The position numbers and the translations under genes were made by a program. Positions 50,706-59,909 of a stretch of DNA of 64,000 nucleotides are shown one piece after another (within the stretch, counting starts at the first letter, position 1; each line of letters starts with the position of its first letter). This DNA is from Epilithonimonas zeae (GTDB lineage Bacteria; Bacteroidota; Bacteroidia; Flavobacteriales; Weeksellaceae). The notes below the pieces were generated by a model. That model ran no database searches and was not told the origin of the DNA. It worked only from the letters and a program-made list of their open reading frames with translations. Where the stretch lies: positions 1,736,001-1,800,000 of the forward strand of contig NZ_FSRK01000001.1 of the NCBI RefSeq assembly GCF_900141765.1, written 5' to 3'.

Positions 50706-51380
50706 TTGAAAAGAGAATTAATTAGGACAAGTGACGGGAGTAAAACTTTACTAATCAACGAATTAGAAGAAACTTACCATTCCAAACACGGTGCTTTACA
50801 GGAAGCTAATCATGTATTTATCAAAAATGGACTGGATTTAACAAATAGTTACGAAATTAATATTTTAGAGTTAGGTTTTGGAACAGGTCTTAACGTTTTG
50901 GTAACATTTGATGCATATTTGCGAAATGATAAAAATCATAAAATCAATTATTTTGGGGTCGAAAAATATCCGATATTTTTTAATGAAGCTTCAGAATTGT
51001 CTTATTCTGAATTATTTCCGAACCAAATTGTTAAAGATTTGTCTCTAAAAATTCATGAAAAGCAATGGGAAAAATTAGTTGAATTGGATTCTAATTTTCA
51101 TCTTAAAAAAATTAAAGATGACTTTTTCAACATAAAAAATATGGATTTACCTCCTATCGATCTAGTTTATTTCGATTGTTTCGGAGCTAGAGTTCAGCCT
51201 GATCTCTGGGAAAAAGAGATATTTGAAATAGTTGCTGATAAAATGAAAACCGGAGGCTTATTAACAACTTATTCATCAAAAGGCAGTGTGAGAAGAACTT
51301 TGATAGAATTAGGTTTCGAAGTTGAAAAAAAACAAGGTCCTCCCGGAAAAAGAGAAATGATCAATGCCTGGAAGAAATAA
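50706..51380 (+). CDS. mnmD: tRNA 5-aminomethyl-2-thiouridine methyltransferase (MnmD)
   Basis: Methylates the wobble uridine of certain tRNAs (nm5s2U to mnm5s2U), keeping decoding accurate. The chain has RELIRTSDGSKTLLINELEETYHSKHGALQEANHVFI at the start, the SAM-binding ILELGFGTGLNVL, and FGVEKYP, and near the end GGLLTTYSSKGSVRRTLIELGFEVEKKQGPPGKREMINA, all typical of stand-alone MnmD. The frame has an ATG at 50682, but homologues begin with a Met-Lys-Arg-Glu segment that matches TTG-AAA-AGA-GAA here, so TTG is the probable start. The MnmC2 oxidase half is absent. Confidence 0.88.
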   Translation: MKRELIRTSDGSKTLLINELEETYHSKHGALQEANHVFIKNGLDLTNSYEINILELGFGTGLNVLVTFDAYLRNDKNHKINYFGVEKYPIFFNEASELSYSELFPNQIVKDLSLKIHEKQWEKLVELDSNFHLKKIKDDFFNIKNMDLPPIDLVYFDCFGARVQPDLWEKEIFEIVADKMKTGGLLTTYSSKGSVRRTLIELGFEVEKKQGPPGKREMINAWKK

Positions 51381-51413
51381 TTTCCCTAAATTAGGCACTG
51401 CAAATCACAATAT

Positions 51414-51830
51414 ATGATAGACAAAATCAACATTCGGGTGTATGCACTTTGTATAAAAGACAACAAAGTTCTTGCACTTCATGAAGAATATGCCGGAGAT
51501 CACCTCCTAAAATTACCTGGCGGCGGATTAGAGTTTGGAGAAAGTACTTTGGAATGCCTTAAAAGAGAGTTTCAGGAAGAACTGAATCTTGAAATTGAAA
51601 TTAAAGACCATTTTTACACACAAGACGACTTTCTGATTTCCAGATTCCGGGATAATGAGCAACTGATTACAATTTATTATCTTGCTGAAATCTTAAATGA
51701 AGAAGATCTTTTAATACTTGATCCTTGTATAGAAAAGACAGAATGGATTCCTTTAGAACGCGAAAATCCTTTTCCTTTACCAATTGACAAGCGCGTTTTC
51801 GATATAGCAAAACAAAAATTCCTGAAGTAA
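51414..51830 (+). CDS. NUDIX hydrolase
   Basis: A 138-residue NUDIX enzyme. The box runs GGGLEFGESTLECLKREFQEEL with the required Glu residues (E-x7-RE-x2-EE), starting near residue 38. It hydrolyses a nucleoside diphosphate linked to another moiety. The exact substrate is not predicted. The last codons lie inside the terminator stem. It follows mnmD by 33 bases, so both may be one transcript. Confidence 0.9.
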   Translation: MIDKINIRVYALCIKDNKVLALHEEYAGDHLLKLPGGGLEFGESTLECLKREFQEELNLEIEIKDHFYTQDDFLISRFRDNEQLITIYYLAEILNEEDLLILDPCIEKTEWIPLERENPFPLPIDKRVFDIAKQKFLK

Positions 51831-51846
51831 GTTTCAGGAATTTTTT
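51815..51846. terminator. intrinsic terminator overlapping the NUDIX stop codon, bidirectional
   Basis: AAAATTCCTGAA pairs with TTCAGGAATTTT (12 bp, loop of six) and runs into T. The left arm encodes the last residues of the NUDIX protein. Confidence 0.75.
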
Positions 51847-51864
51847 ATTTAATTTCTTTTGTAA

Positions 51865-52320
51865 TTACTTTACTTCAACGAAATTAACATCGCCGTCGTA
51901 TTTTTTATCAATAATCAAAATCATTGCAGTTTGAGTCGTATATGATTGGCTTTCACCAACAACTTTCTTGTATTTAATTTCAAGAATATTGCTATTTTTT
52001 CGAATAGAAACTGGTTTTAATTCTATACTTTGATTTGAAGGATCTTCGATCTGTGCGACAACAAATTCTTTAGAAAAATCAATTGGTGTGGGTTTCCCCT
52101 TATCCCCCATTGTTGTTGCCATTCCAAAAACCTGATCAAATTCTTCCTGAGTTTCAAACTTAGGATCATCAATTGCAGCATCCATATTATTCTTTACAAA
52201 ATAATTCTTCGCTTCTTTGTAAGGAATTTCTTGATTAAGAATTGAATCTCCTGATTTGACTGATGAATTGCAATTAATTAAAATCAATAATAATGCAATG
52301 TATGAAATCAATTTTCTCAT
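51865..52320 (-). CDS. hypothetical lipoprotein
   Basis: A 151-residue lipoprotein. The lipobox is LILINC (SYIALLLILINCNSS). The mature part has a loop-rich N-terminus followed by strands (EFVVAQIEDPSNQSIELKPVSIR, ILEIKYKKVVGESQSYTTQTAMILIIDKKYDGDVNF). It resembles small, secreted, protease-inhibitor-like or OmpA-accessory sandwiches but no family can be named. It is the last gene of a three-gene operon (GT4, sterol desaturase, this), beginning two bases after the desaturase stop. Confidence 0.65.
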   Translation of the reverse strand: MRKLISYIALLLILINCNSSVKSGDSILNQEIPYKEAKNYFVKNNMDAAIDDPKFETQEEFDQVFGMATTMGDKGKPTPIDFSKEFVVAQIEDPSNQSIELKPVSIRKNSNILEIKYKKVVGESQSYTTQTAMILIIDKKYDGDVNFVEVK

Positions 52321-52322
52321 AA

Positions 52323-53243
52323 TTATGATGCTTGTTTTTTTATTCTTCTTTCCAATTCTTCTCGCTGATAATCCCTAACAGTTTTTCCTTTTCCATCGTG
52401 TCGCCAGCCTGGTGAATAGAAAAGATATTTCAACTTATCTGTAAATTTTAAGTCAGGCTGTTTTAGATCACGTGCTATTTTTTTCCATTCGTAGAAAACA
52501 AGATTAACAGGACCTTTGTCTTCCATTTTAGGATAAATTCCGTATTTGATGGGAACTTCGGGAACTTCTTTTTCAAATGTTCCAAAAATTCTGTCCCAAA
52601 TAATCAGCGCCATTCCCATATTTCTGTCAAGATATCGGATGTTGCATGCGTGGTGAACTCTATGATGAGAAGGCGTGACCATAAACCACTCCAGAAAACC
52701 AAGATTCTTAACGGCTTGCGTATGAACCCAAGTCCCATAAACCTGCAATACCGAATATGCCACCATGATATGCCAAGGATTAAATCCTAAAAATGCTAAA
52801 GGCGAAAAGTACAAATATCTGTACAACGGTTGTAAAACAGGACTTCTGAAACCTGTCGTGATATTGAAATGATCCGAACTATGATGCGTAATATGAACCG
52901 CCCAAAATGCTCTGGAATGATGATCTACATAATGCAAAACATAATAAGCAAAATCCTGCAAAACAAAAACAGCTACAAAATACCAAACATTGAATTCCCA
53001 AGTAAAAAGGCGATGATGGTAAAAGAAAAACATCACAGCCATAGAAACACCTTTCATTAGCAAATCCAAACCGTAATTAAGAATTGCCAAATAGACATTG
53101 GACAAAACGTCTTTGGTCTCGTATAATTTTTCTCTGTTGAAATGACTGTAAATCATCTCTCCTAAAATCACAATCGCATGGATCGGGATTGACCACATAT
53201 AGATAATTCCCTGCCCGTTTTCGCTGAAAATTTCGTCTAACAT
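52323..53243 (-). CDS. sterol desaturase family di-iron membrane oxygenase
   Basis: A 306-residue integral membrane enzyme of the fatty acid hydroxylase/sterol desaturase superfamily. The three His clusters are present: HYVDHHSRAFWAVHITHHSS (HxxxH and HxxHH) and SHHRVHHACN (HHxxHH), which bind a di-iron centre. Several hydrophobic helices surround them. The substrate may be a membrane lipid, a carotenoid or a hopanoid-like compound. It lies between a GT4 and a lipoprotein gene, which suggests a modified cell-envelope lipid, but this is inference. Confidence 0.9.
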   Translation of the reverse strand: MLDEIFSENGQGIIYMWSIPIHAIVILGEMIYSHFNREKLYETKDVLSNVYLAILNYGLDLLMKGVSMAVMFFFYHHRLFTWEFNVWYFVAVFVLQDFAYYVLHYVDHHSRAFWAVHITHHSSDHFNITTGFRSPVLQPLYRYLYFSPLAFLGFNPWHIMVAYSVLQVYGTWVHTQAVKNLGFLEWFMVTPSHHRVHHACNIRYLDRNMGMALIIWDRIFGTFEKEVPEVPIKYGIYPKMEDKGPVNLVFYEWKKIARDLKQPDLKFTDKLKYLFYSPGWRHDGKGKTVRDYQREELERRIKKQAS

Positions 53244-53256
53244 GTTTATTTAGTTT

Positions 53257-54327
53257 TTATAAATTCCAAAGCAGATCTTCATATTTTTTCAGGATTATTT
53301 CTGAAGAAAAACGAGATTTTATAGAAGCTTTGATATTATCTTTATCATCGCTCCTATGAACAGAATGCTTTATTTTTTCAGCAAAATCATCATAATTTTC
53401 AATGTTGGAGATTTCGCCGTTGACTTGATCGATAATAATCTCATCAATTCCGCCGGGACAATTATTGGCTAAAGAATAAATACCACAAGTTCCGGCCTCC
53501 AATAGTACATTGGGAAAACCTTCATATCTGGAAGATAAAATGAACAGATCCGCAAATTTTAGATATTGATAAGGATTACTTTTCTTTCCATGAAAAATAA
53601 CGTGATCCAACCCAAGCATTTCTTTCATCTGCAAAAGCATTTCTTTATCTTTTCCATCACCAAGAATATGAAGTAAAATATTCTGATTTTTGAGTCTGGA
53701 AAATACTTTCAGAAGATTATCAAATCCTTTTCTAGCTGATAAATTTCCAATAGCAACAACATTTTTATGCTGATGAGAAAATTCCGTTGGACGTTCCGAT
53801 TGTTTTAGTTTCTCTTCTATAAAGTTGACATCAACAGGATTATTAATTTTAAATAGTTTCTTTTTCTTAATCCCAAAATTCTTGATCAGATCTACTTCCA
53901 TATCATTACTTTGGGCGATAATCTTATCATAATTATTGTAGAATTTATAGAAAAATTTAATCTCTTTTCTTGTAACGTGCTGAGAAACAACATTAGTTTC
54001 TCTTGCGATGAATTTAGTTTTTGGGAAAAGTTTTATGAATAATGATAGATAAGCATTCACTTCCCCAAAGCCAGAAAACACAATATCTGGTTTCCTACGC
54101 TTAATTTCCAGAAGAATTGGTTTTAAAGAATGTCTAATCCTTGGTGTATGGATATCAATAATTTCCACATCTGGCTTCAACAGGTCTAGATAAGCACCTT
54201 CTTTTCTTAATAAAAGAATCGCTGGTGAAAATTTGTCTCTGGGAAGATGATTGGCAATTGTAGTTACAATACGCTCTGCTCCTCCTGTTTCCAAATCGGG
54301 TAATATGAAAATGATTGATTTTTTCAT
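53257..54327 (-). CDS. glycosyltransferase family 4
   Basis: A 356-residue GT-B enzyme acting at the membrane or in the cytoplasm to transfer a sugar from a nucleotide-sugar. The N-terminal loop FILPDLETGGAERIVTTIANHL is the typical acceptor-domain start. The nucleotide-sugar domain contains VVAIGNLSARKGFDNLLKVF near residue 205 and the E-x7-E motif in SSRYEGFPNVLLEAGTCG near 290. Acceptor unknown. It starts the operon with the sterol desaturase. Confidence 0.88.
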   Translation of the reverse strand: MKKSIIFILPDLETGGAERIVTTIANHLPRDKFSPAILLLRKEGAYLDLLKPDVEIIDIHTPRIRHSLKPILLEIKRRKPDIVFSGFGEVNAYLSLFIKLFPKTKFIARETNVVSQHVTRKEIKFFYKFYNNYDKIIAQSNDMEVDLIKNFGIKKKKLFKINNPVDVNFIEEKLKQSERPTEFSHQHKNVVAIGNLSARKGFDNLLKVFSRLKNQNILLHILGDGKDKEMLLQMKEMLGLDHVIFHGKKSNPYQYLKFADLFILSSRYEGFPNVLLEAGTCGIYSLANNCPGGIDEIIIDQVNGEISNIENYDDFAEKIKHSVHRSDDKDNIKASIKSRFSSEIILKKYEDLLWNL

Positions 54328-54369
54328 AACTCAAAATTACAAAACCGAAATGGTAAATCCTATAAATAA

Positions 54370-54394
54370 AAATACCGGAACAAGTCCGGCATTT
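54370..54394 (-). terminator. intrinsic terminator of recQ
   Basis: Ten-base-pair stem with one G-U pair (AAATACCGGA and TCCGGCATTT), loop of five. Confidence 0.75.
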
Positions 54395-54402
54395 TATTTA
54401 TT

Positions 54403-56613
54403 TTAATTAGCTACATCACTAATAAATTTGATTCTTAGAATCCTTACTTCTTCATCAGTCAAATCGTCGCCATATTCTGCAAGCAAAGTTTTCATACTGT
54501 CACTTTCTGAGTTTTTCATAAAATCCATAAACTCCTCAACAATATCTTCATCAAAATTCTCATCAATATAATAATCGATATTCAGTTTTGTACCTTGATA
54601 AATGATACTTTCCATTTCAGAAAGAAGCTCTGTCATCGAGAGATTTTTTGCCTTTGCAATATCCTCCAGATCGATCTTTTTATCGGTATTTTGAATGATA
54701 AAAACTTTGTGGCTGGATTTGTTGGCCACCTGTTTCATCACCATATCCTGAGTTCTTTCTATCTCATTATCCTCTACATATTTTTTGATAAAGTCAGCAA
54801 ATTCTTTTCCGTACTTTCTGGCTTTTCCTTCACCAACACCATAGATTTTTGCAACTTCTTCTACAGTTATTGGATATTGTACCGTCATATCTTCCAGACT
54901 TGGATCCATAAAAACCGTATAAGGTGGAATCCCGTGTTTTTTAGCAACAGTTTTACGGAGTTCTTTCAACTGACCAAATAATAATTGATCCAATCCGCCT
55001 CCAGCTTGAGTTTGAACCTGTTCACTATCCGCTTTTGACTTAGATTGCACAAGATCATATTCTCTGTCTTCTGCTATGAAGAATGATTGTTTGTTTTTAC
55101 CGTTGATGAATTCATTTCCTTTTTCAGAAATTTTCAAAACACCGTAAGTTTCAATATCTTTTCTAAGAAAATCCTGAACAGTTGCTTGTCTGATAATAGA
55201 TTTCCAATAGTTATCACTTTCAGCTTTTCCGAATCCGAAAAATTCTGTCTGTTCCAATTTATAAGATTTGGTAACCGCAGATTCTTTTCCTGCAATAATG
55301 GAAATCAAATCTTTTGTGCGGAATTTTTCTCCCAAAGATTTGATCATCTCCAAAACTTTTTTCAAGTCCTGTGCTGCATCTTTTAGTTTTGGTGGATTTT
55401 GAGAATTATCACACATTAGAGCACCTTCACCTTTTACCGGGTCAAATTTTTCTCCAAAATAATAAAGCAAATATTGTCTTCTGCTCATCGAGGTTTCTGC
55501 ATAACCAACAACTTCATTCAGAAGCTGAAGACCAATCTCTCTTTCCGAAACTGGTTTTTGAGCTAAGAATTTTTCTAATTTCTCAATATCTTTTGGATCG
55601 TAGAAAGCCAGACAATGTCCTTCTCCTCCATCTCTGCCTGCACGACCAGTTTCCTGATAATAACTTTCCAAAGATTTCGGAATATCATAATGAATTACAA
55701 ATCGAACATCCGGCTTATCAATTCCCATCCCGAATGCAATAGTTGCTACAATCACGTCGGCTTCTTCCATCAAGAATTTATCCTGATTAGCTACTCTTAA
55801 TTTTTGATCCAATCCAGCGTGATAAGGCAGAGCATTCACTCCATTAACTTGCAAAAGCTGAGCAAATTCTTCAACTTTTCTTCTGCTAAGACAATAGACA
55901 ATTCCGGATTTCCCTTTATGTTGATTGATGAATCTTAAAATTTCTTTATCTACATTGACTTTCGGGCGGATTTCGTAAAACAAATTAGCTCTGTTAAAAC
56001 TTTCCTTGAAAACCAAAGCATTATTCATCCCCAAAGTTTTCTGAATATCATCCTGAACTTTTGGTGTTGCAGTAGCCGTTAAAGCAATAACAGGTACATC
56101 AGCAATCTTATCAATTATACCTTTTAGGTTTCTATATTCTGGGCGAAAATCGTGTCCCCATTCCGAGATACAGTGCGCCTCGTCTATCGCAACAAAAGAT
56201 ATTTTCACTGCTTTTAGAAACTCAAGATATTCTTCTTTGATGAGAGATTCCGGAGCGACGTAAAGCAATTTGGTTTTACCGGCTGTGATGTCATCCATCA
56301 CCTGTTTGGTCTGGGTTTTATTAAGAGAAGAATTCAGAACATGGGCAACACCTTCGTCTGAAGATAAACCGTTGACAGCATCTACTTGATTTTTCATCAA
56401 TGCAATCAATGGTGAAACTACAATCGCTGTTCCTTCAGAAATCAATGCCGGAAGCTGATAACAAAGTGATTTTCCACCACCAGTCGGCATCAAAACAAAT
56501 ATATCTTTGCCGCCGAGAAGTTCTTGTATAATCTGCTCTTGCTGACCTTTGAATTTTGAAAATCCGAAATATTTTTTGAGTTCAGCAGATAAGTTGATGT
56601 CTTTTGTGTCCAT
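54403..56613 (-). CDS. recQ: ATP-dependent DNA helicase RecQ
   Basis: 3'-5' DNA helicase for recombinational repair and stalled forks. The 736-residue protein has RecA-like domain 1 with the Walker [16 protein letters not shown] (about 41-55) and DEAH box [17 protein letters not shown], then domain 2 with the helicase motif [19 protein letters not shown], the zinc-binding region (CDNSQ near 395), a winged helix, and an HRDC domain at about 525-600 ([21 protein letters not shown]). About 100 extra residues follow the HRDC, as in other Bacteroidota RecQs. It is divergent from kdsD. Confidence 0.95.
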   Translation of the reverse strand: MDTKDINLSAELKKYFGFSKFKGQQEQIIQELLGGKDIFVLMPTGGGKSLCYQLPALISEGTAIVVSPLIALMKNQVDAVNGLSSDEGVAHVLNSSLNKTQTKQVMDDITAGKTKLLYVAPESLIKEEYLEFLKAVKISFVAIDEAHCISEWGHDFRPEYRNLKGIIDKIADVPVIALTATATPKVQDDIQKTLGMNNALVFKESFNRANLFYEIRPKVNVDKEILRFINQHKGKSGIVYCLSRRKVEEFAQLLQVNGVNALPYHAGLDQKLRVANQDKFLMEEADVIVATIAFGMGIDKPDVRFVIHYDIPKSLESYYQETGRAGRDGGEGHCLAFYDPKDIEKLEKFLAQKPVSEREIGLQLLNEVVGYAETSMSRRQYLLYYFGEKFDPVKGEGALMCDNSQNPPKLKDAAQDLKKVLEMIKSLGEKFRTKDLISIIAGKESAVTKSYKLEQTEFFGFGKAESDNYWKSIIRQATVQDFLRKDIETYGVLKISEKGNEFINGKNKQSFFIAEDREYDLVQSKSKADSEQVQTQAGGGLDQLLFGQLKELRKTVAKKHGIPPYTVFMDPSLEDMTVQYPITVEEVAKIYGVGEGKARKYGKEFADFIKKYVEDNEIERTQDMVMKQVANKSSHKVFIIQNTDKKIDLEDIAKAKNLSMTELLSEMESIIYQGTKLNIDYYIDENFDEDIVEEFMDFMKNSESDSMKTLLAEYGDDLTDEEVRILRIKFISDVAN

Positions 56614-56630
56614 CCTTTAATATAGTTTGC

Positions 56631-56638
56631 TAAATTTG
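56631..56638 (+). promoter_or_regulatory. -7-like box in the recQ-kdsD gap
   Basis: TAAATTTG matches TAnnTTTG but lies about 150 bases upstream of kdsD, too far for a short leader. Weak support. Confidence 0.25.
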
Positions 56639-56791
56639 CATTTTATTGAAGGTTATACATTAATGGTAAATATCCTAAGTTTTAGGGATAAAAAAATGAA
56701 GCTAAAAAACTTCATTTTGTTCTGTTAAAATATTAGCGTGAAGATACAAAATATATATTATTAAAAAAAATAATTAAATACTTTAAAAGTT

Positions 56792-57751
56792 TTGGATTCA
56801 AAAGATATAATAGCAAATGCCCATCTGGCGCTGGATATAGAAATCAGTGAGTTGAACAATCTCAGAAACCGATTGGATGACAGTTTTATAAAAAGCGTTT
56901 TGACTATTAATGAAGCCAAAGGAAAATTGATTATTGTTGGAATAGGAAAATCTGCGCACGTTGCTAATAAAATTGTTGCTACGCTAAATTCAACAGGAAC
57001 ACCTTCGCAATTCCTTCACGCTGCCGAAGCTATCCATGGCGACCTTGGCGTGATTCAGAAACAAGATGTTGTTTTATGTATTTCTTATTCCGGAAATTCT
57101 CCGGAGATTGTGAATCTTCTACCATTCTTAAAAGAATATTCATCTGCTTTAATCGGAATGACCGGAAATCCCGAAAGTAAACTGGGAAAAGCTTCTGACA
57201 TCATTCTGAATACACATGTAGAAAAAGAAGCTTGCCCTAATAAATTAGCTCCTACAAGCTCTACAACAGTTCAAATGGCTTTAGGAGACGCTTTAGCGGT
57301 TTGCTTGATGGAACTGAACGGTTTTAAAGATATCGATTTCGCTAAATTTCATCCGGGTGGAAGTCTCGGTAAAAATCTGACGGCAAAAGTGGAACAATTC
57401 GTTTCTCAGAATAAACCGGAGGTTTCGCCAGAATCAGGAATCAGAGATGTGATTATTTCTGTAAGCGGTTCAAAACACGGAATTACTGTCGTTATTGAAA
57501 GCGAAAACATTATGGGCGTAATTACTGATGGTGATATCCGAAGAATGCTCCTGAATCAAGATGATATTTCTAAAGTTAAAGCGTCTGATATCATTAGTAA
57601 AAATCCAAAATCCATCGATAAAAATCAATTAGCAAAAGAAGCTATGCAGATTTTGAAAGAATACAATATTGGTCAATTAATCGTGACAGATAACGGAAAA
57701 TACTATGGAATTATCGATATCCATACTTTATTAGATGAAGGAATCAATTAA
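56792..57751 (+). CDS. kdsD: arabinose-5-phosphate isomerase (KpsF/GutQ family)
   Basis: Interconverts ribulose-5-phosphate and arabinose-5-phosphate, the first step of KDO synthesis for lipopolysaccharide. The 319-residue protein has an SIS domain (GKLIIVGIGKSAHVANKIVATLNSTGTP and LCISYSGNSPEIVNLLPFLK) and two CBS domains (about 205-319; INLITDGDIRR-type ending GVITDGDIRRMLL). A Cys/His pair in SIS family active sites is visible near HVEKEACPN. The start is a TTG, as no ATG lies near the conserved N-terminus. It precedes tatC by 54 bases. Confidence 0.88.
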   Translation: MDSKDIIANAHLALDIEISELNNLRNRLDDSFIKSVLTINEAKGKLIIVGIGKSAHVANKIVATLNSTGTPSQFLHAAEAIHGDLGVIQKQDVVLCISYSGNSPEIVNLLPFLKEYSSALIGMTGNPESKLGKASDIILNTHVEKEACPNKLAPTSSTTVQMALGDALAVCLMELNGFKDIDFAKFHPGGSLGKNLTAKVEQFVSQNKPEVSPESGIRDVIISVSGSKHGITVVIESENIMGVITDGDIRRMLLNQDDISKVKASDIISKNPKSIDKNQLAKEAMQILKEYNIGQLIVTDNGKYYGIIDIHTLLDEGIN

Positions 57752-57805
57752 TTTACAGAGTTTTGAAGTCAATCATCAATTATAATTAATCATTAATATA
57801 AAATA

Positions 57806-58624
57806 ATGAGTGAAGAAAAGGAGATGTCCTTCCTTGGACATATTGGAGAACTGAGATCACACCTTGTAAGATCTATTTTAGCGATTGTCATTTTAGCCAT
57901 TATTGTTGGATTCAACATCAACTGGGTAATGGATCATATCTTTTTTGGTCCTACAAGAAATGATTTTTTGACTTTTCGGATTGTAAATCATTTCTCCAGA
58001 GAGTTGACAGGCAATGATAGTTTTATTCTGCCAGCACAGTTTAGTGTTCAACAGAAACAATTGTTTCAACAGTTCAATGTAATGATGGCAGTTTCTATCT
58101 TTTCGGGTGTTGTTTTAGCTTTTCCTTATATCGTTTGGGAGATCTGGAAATTCATCAGTCCAGCTTTGATGCCTAATGAGAAAAAGAATTCGATTTTTTA
58201 CATCAATGCAATTTGGATGTTATTTATGACCGGCGTTTTGACAGGTTATTTTTTGATTTTGCCTTTTGCAATTAACTTCGGATTGTTGTTCAAAGTTTCT
58301 GATAATATCGTTCAATTATTTGACTTGTCAGACTACACTACTCTATTCTTACAGGTGACAATGGGAATGGGTGTTGTCTTTCTTTTCCCAATTGCCGTTT
58401 ATATTTTAACATCCATTGGAATTCTTACTCCAAAATTCCTTAGAACCTACAGAAGACACGCGATTGTTTTAATTATGGTTGTTGCAGCAATTATCACACC
58501 TGCTGATGTTTTGAGTATGATGGCAGCAGCACTTCCTCTGATTATATTATACGAAATCAGTGTGATAATGTCCAATGTCATTTACAAGAAAATGCAGAAA
58601 AAGAATCTAAAAAACGAAAATTAA
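57806..58624 (+). CDS. tatC: twin-arginine translocase subunit TatC
   Basis: Inner-membrane receptor that recognises the twin-arginine signal of folded exported proteins. At 272 residues it has six hydrophobic helices and the family motifs MSFLGHIGELRSHLVRSILAI at the start and FPYIVWEIWKFISPALMPNEKK near residue 110. TatA is not in the window. It provides the export route for the exported aminotransferase in the 7-kb region. Downstream is a bidirectional terminator. Confidence 0.94.
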   Translation: MSEEKEMSFLGHIGELRSHLVRSILAIVILAIIVGFNINWVMDHIFFGPTRNDFLTFRIVNHFSRELTGNDSFILPAQFSVQQKQLFQQFNVMMAVSIFSGVVLAFPYIVWEIWKFISPALMPNEKKNSIFYINAIWMLFMTGVLTGYFLILPFAINFGLLFKVSDNIVQLFDLSDYTTLFLQVTMGMGVVFLFPIAVYILTSIGILTPKFLRTYRRHAIVLIMVVAAIITPADVLSMMAAALPLIILYEISVIMSNVIYKKMQKKNLKNEN

Positions 58625-58640
58625 AAATCAGATAGAAAGT

Positions 58641-58673
58641 AAAAAATCAGCAATAATAATTGCTGATTTTTTT
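58641..58673. terminator. bidirectional terminator between tatC and the Crp/Fnr gene
   Basis: AAAAAATCAGCAAT pairs with ATTGCTGATTTTTT (14 bp, loop AATA). Confidence 0.9.
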
Positions 58674-58674
58674 A

Positions 58675-59247
58675 TTAACCTTTTACGATCTCTTTTCTAA
58701 TTCTGCTGAGTGATGTATCTGTAATCCCGAGATAAGAAGCGACATTTTTAAGAGGCGCAAATTTCAGAACATCAGGTTTTTCTTGAATTAAGTCCAGATA
58801 ACGTTCTGTAGCAGATTTGGTAATCATTTCCACAGAACGGTTTTTAAGATAAAATAACTGATAAGACATCCACGCTCTTCCCCATTCCGTAAGCGCCGGA
58901 ATACTATGGAACAATTCCTGGAAATCCTCATAACTTATTTTCCAAACCACACAATCTGTCTCCGCCTGTATATTTTCTATCGAAGGAATTCTTTGGAATA
59001 TTGAAGACGCTTCTATAATAATATCATTGATTGTAAAGAAATTAATGGTAATATCGTCATTATTGATATCATAAACAAACGAACGCACAACGCCACTTTC
59101 CAGTACGAAATAATCATTGGAGATTTCATTCTCTTTTAGGAAAAAGTCACCTTTTTTATAATTGATTTTCTCGTGTTTATTAAAGATTAGACTGAGGTCT
59201 TCTTCAGAAAATGCGGGATGCTGATAAATATTTTTTAGTACGTCCAT
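58675..59247 (-). CDS. Crp/Fnr-family transcriptional regulator
   Basis: A 190-residue regulator with an N-terminal cyclic-nucleotide-binding-like barrel (INYKKGDFFLKENEISNDYFVLESGVVRSFVYD) and a C-terminal winged helix (KNVASYLGITDTSLSRIRKEIVKG). As in other Bacteroidota members the cAMP-contact residues are absent. It starts just 10 bases after the hairpin that terminates tpx, so it may be expressed by read-through from a peroxide-stress operon or from its own promoter. Its targets are unknown, tpx being a candidate. Confidence 0.85.
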   Translation of the reverse strand: MDVLKNIYQHPAFSEEDLSLIFNKHEKINYKKGDFFLKENEISNDYFVLESGVVRSFVYDINNDDITINFFTINDIIIEASSIFQRIPSIENIQAETDCVVWKISYEDFQELFHSIPALTEWGRAWMSYQLFYLKNRSVEMITKSATERYLDLIQEKPDVLKFAPLKNVASYLGITDTSLSRIRKEIVKG

Positions 59248-59256
59248 AAAATAAAA

Positions 59257-59288
59257 AACGGAAAGTCTAAAATAGTAGATTTTCCGTT
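59257..59288 (-). terminator. intrinsic terminator of tpx, just before the Crp/Fnr start
   Basis: AACGGAAAGTCTA pairs with TAGATTTTCCGTT (13 bp, one G-U pair, loop of six), then T6 on the minus strand. Confidence 0.85.
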
Positions 59289-59313
59289 AATATGAATTAT
59301 TTTAATTGAAATT

Positions 59314-59811
59314 TTATTTCAATGCGCTGATTGCATTTTCGTAATTTGGTTCCTGCCCTATTTCCGGAACTTGCTCTGTGTAGATCACAGTTCCTTTTTC
59401 GTCCAAAGCCACAACCGCTCTACTCAACAAACCTCTCAATGGGGAATCGTCCAAAGTCACTCCGTAATCTTCTCCGAAATTCCCTCTGAAATCCGACAAA
59501 ACTTCTACATTGTCAAGACCTTCAGCCGCACAAAATCTATTAAGCGCAAATGGTAGATCTCTGGAAACATTAATAACAACAGTATTTTCCAAAGAACCAG
59601 CTTCTTTGTTGAATTGTCTTGCAGAAGCAGCACAAACGCCCGTATCGATACTTGGGAAGATATTCAACAATACTTTTTTTCCAGTATAATCGGCCAGATG
59701 TTTTTCTGATAGATCTGCTCCGACTAATGTAAATTCCTGAGCGATAGTTCCAACTTCCGGCAAAGTTCCAACCGTATTGATAGGACTCCCTTTGAATGTA
59801 ATTTGTGACAT
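59314..59811 (-). CDS. tpx: thiol peroxidase
   Basis: Lipid/alkyl hydroperoxide-reducing peroxiredoxin of the atypical two-cysteine type. The 165-residue protein has the peroxidatic Cys60 in FPSIDTGVCAASARQFN and the resolving Cys94 in FALNRFCAAEGLDNV, matching the spacing of E. coli Tpx (61 and 95). Thioredoxin should be the reductant. Downstream on the same strand is a Crp/Fnr regulator. Confidence 0.94.
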   Translation of the reverse strand: MSQITFKGSPINTVGTLPEVGTIAQEFTLVGADLSEKHLADYTGKKVLLNIFPSIDTGVCAASARQFNKEAGSLENTVVINVSRDLPFALNRFCAAEGLDNVEVLSDFRGNFGEDYGVTLDDSPLRGLLSRAVVALDEKGTVIYTEQVPEIGQEPNYENAISALK

Positions 59812-59909
59812 TGTTTTATTTTTTAGTAAGACTCAAAATTAGATATTTTTTTCCGAAATAAATATTAACAAATATTCTTATTTTAGCGCCCAAATTATTA
59901 AATACACAA

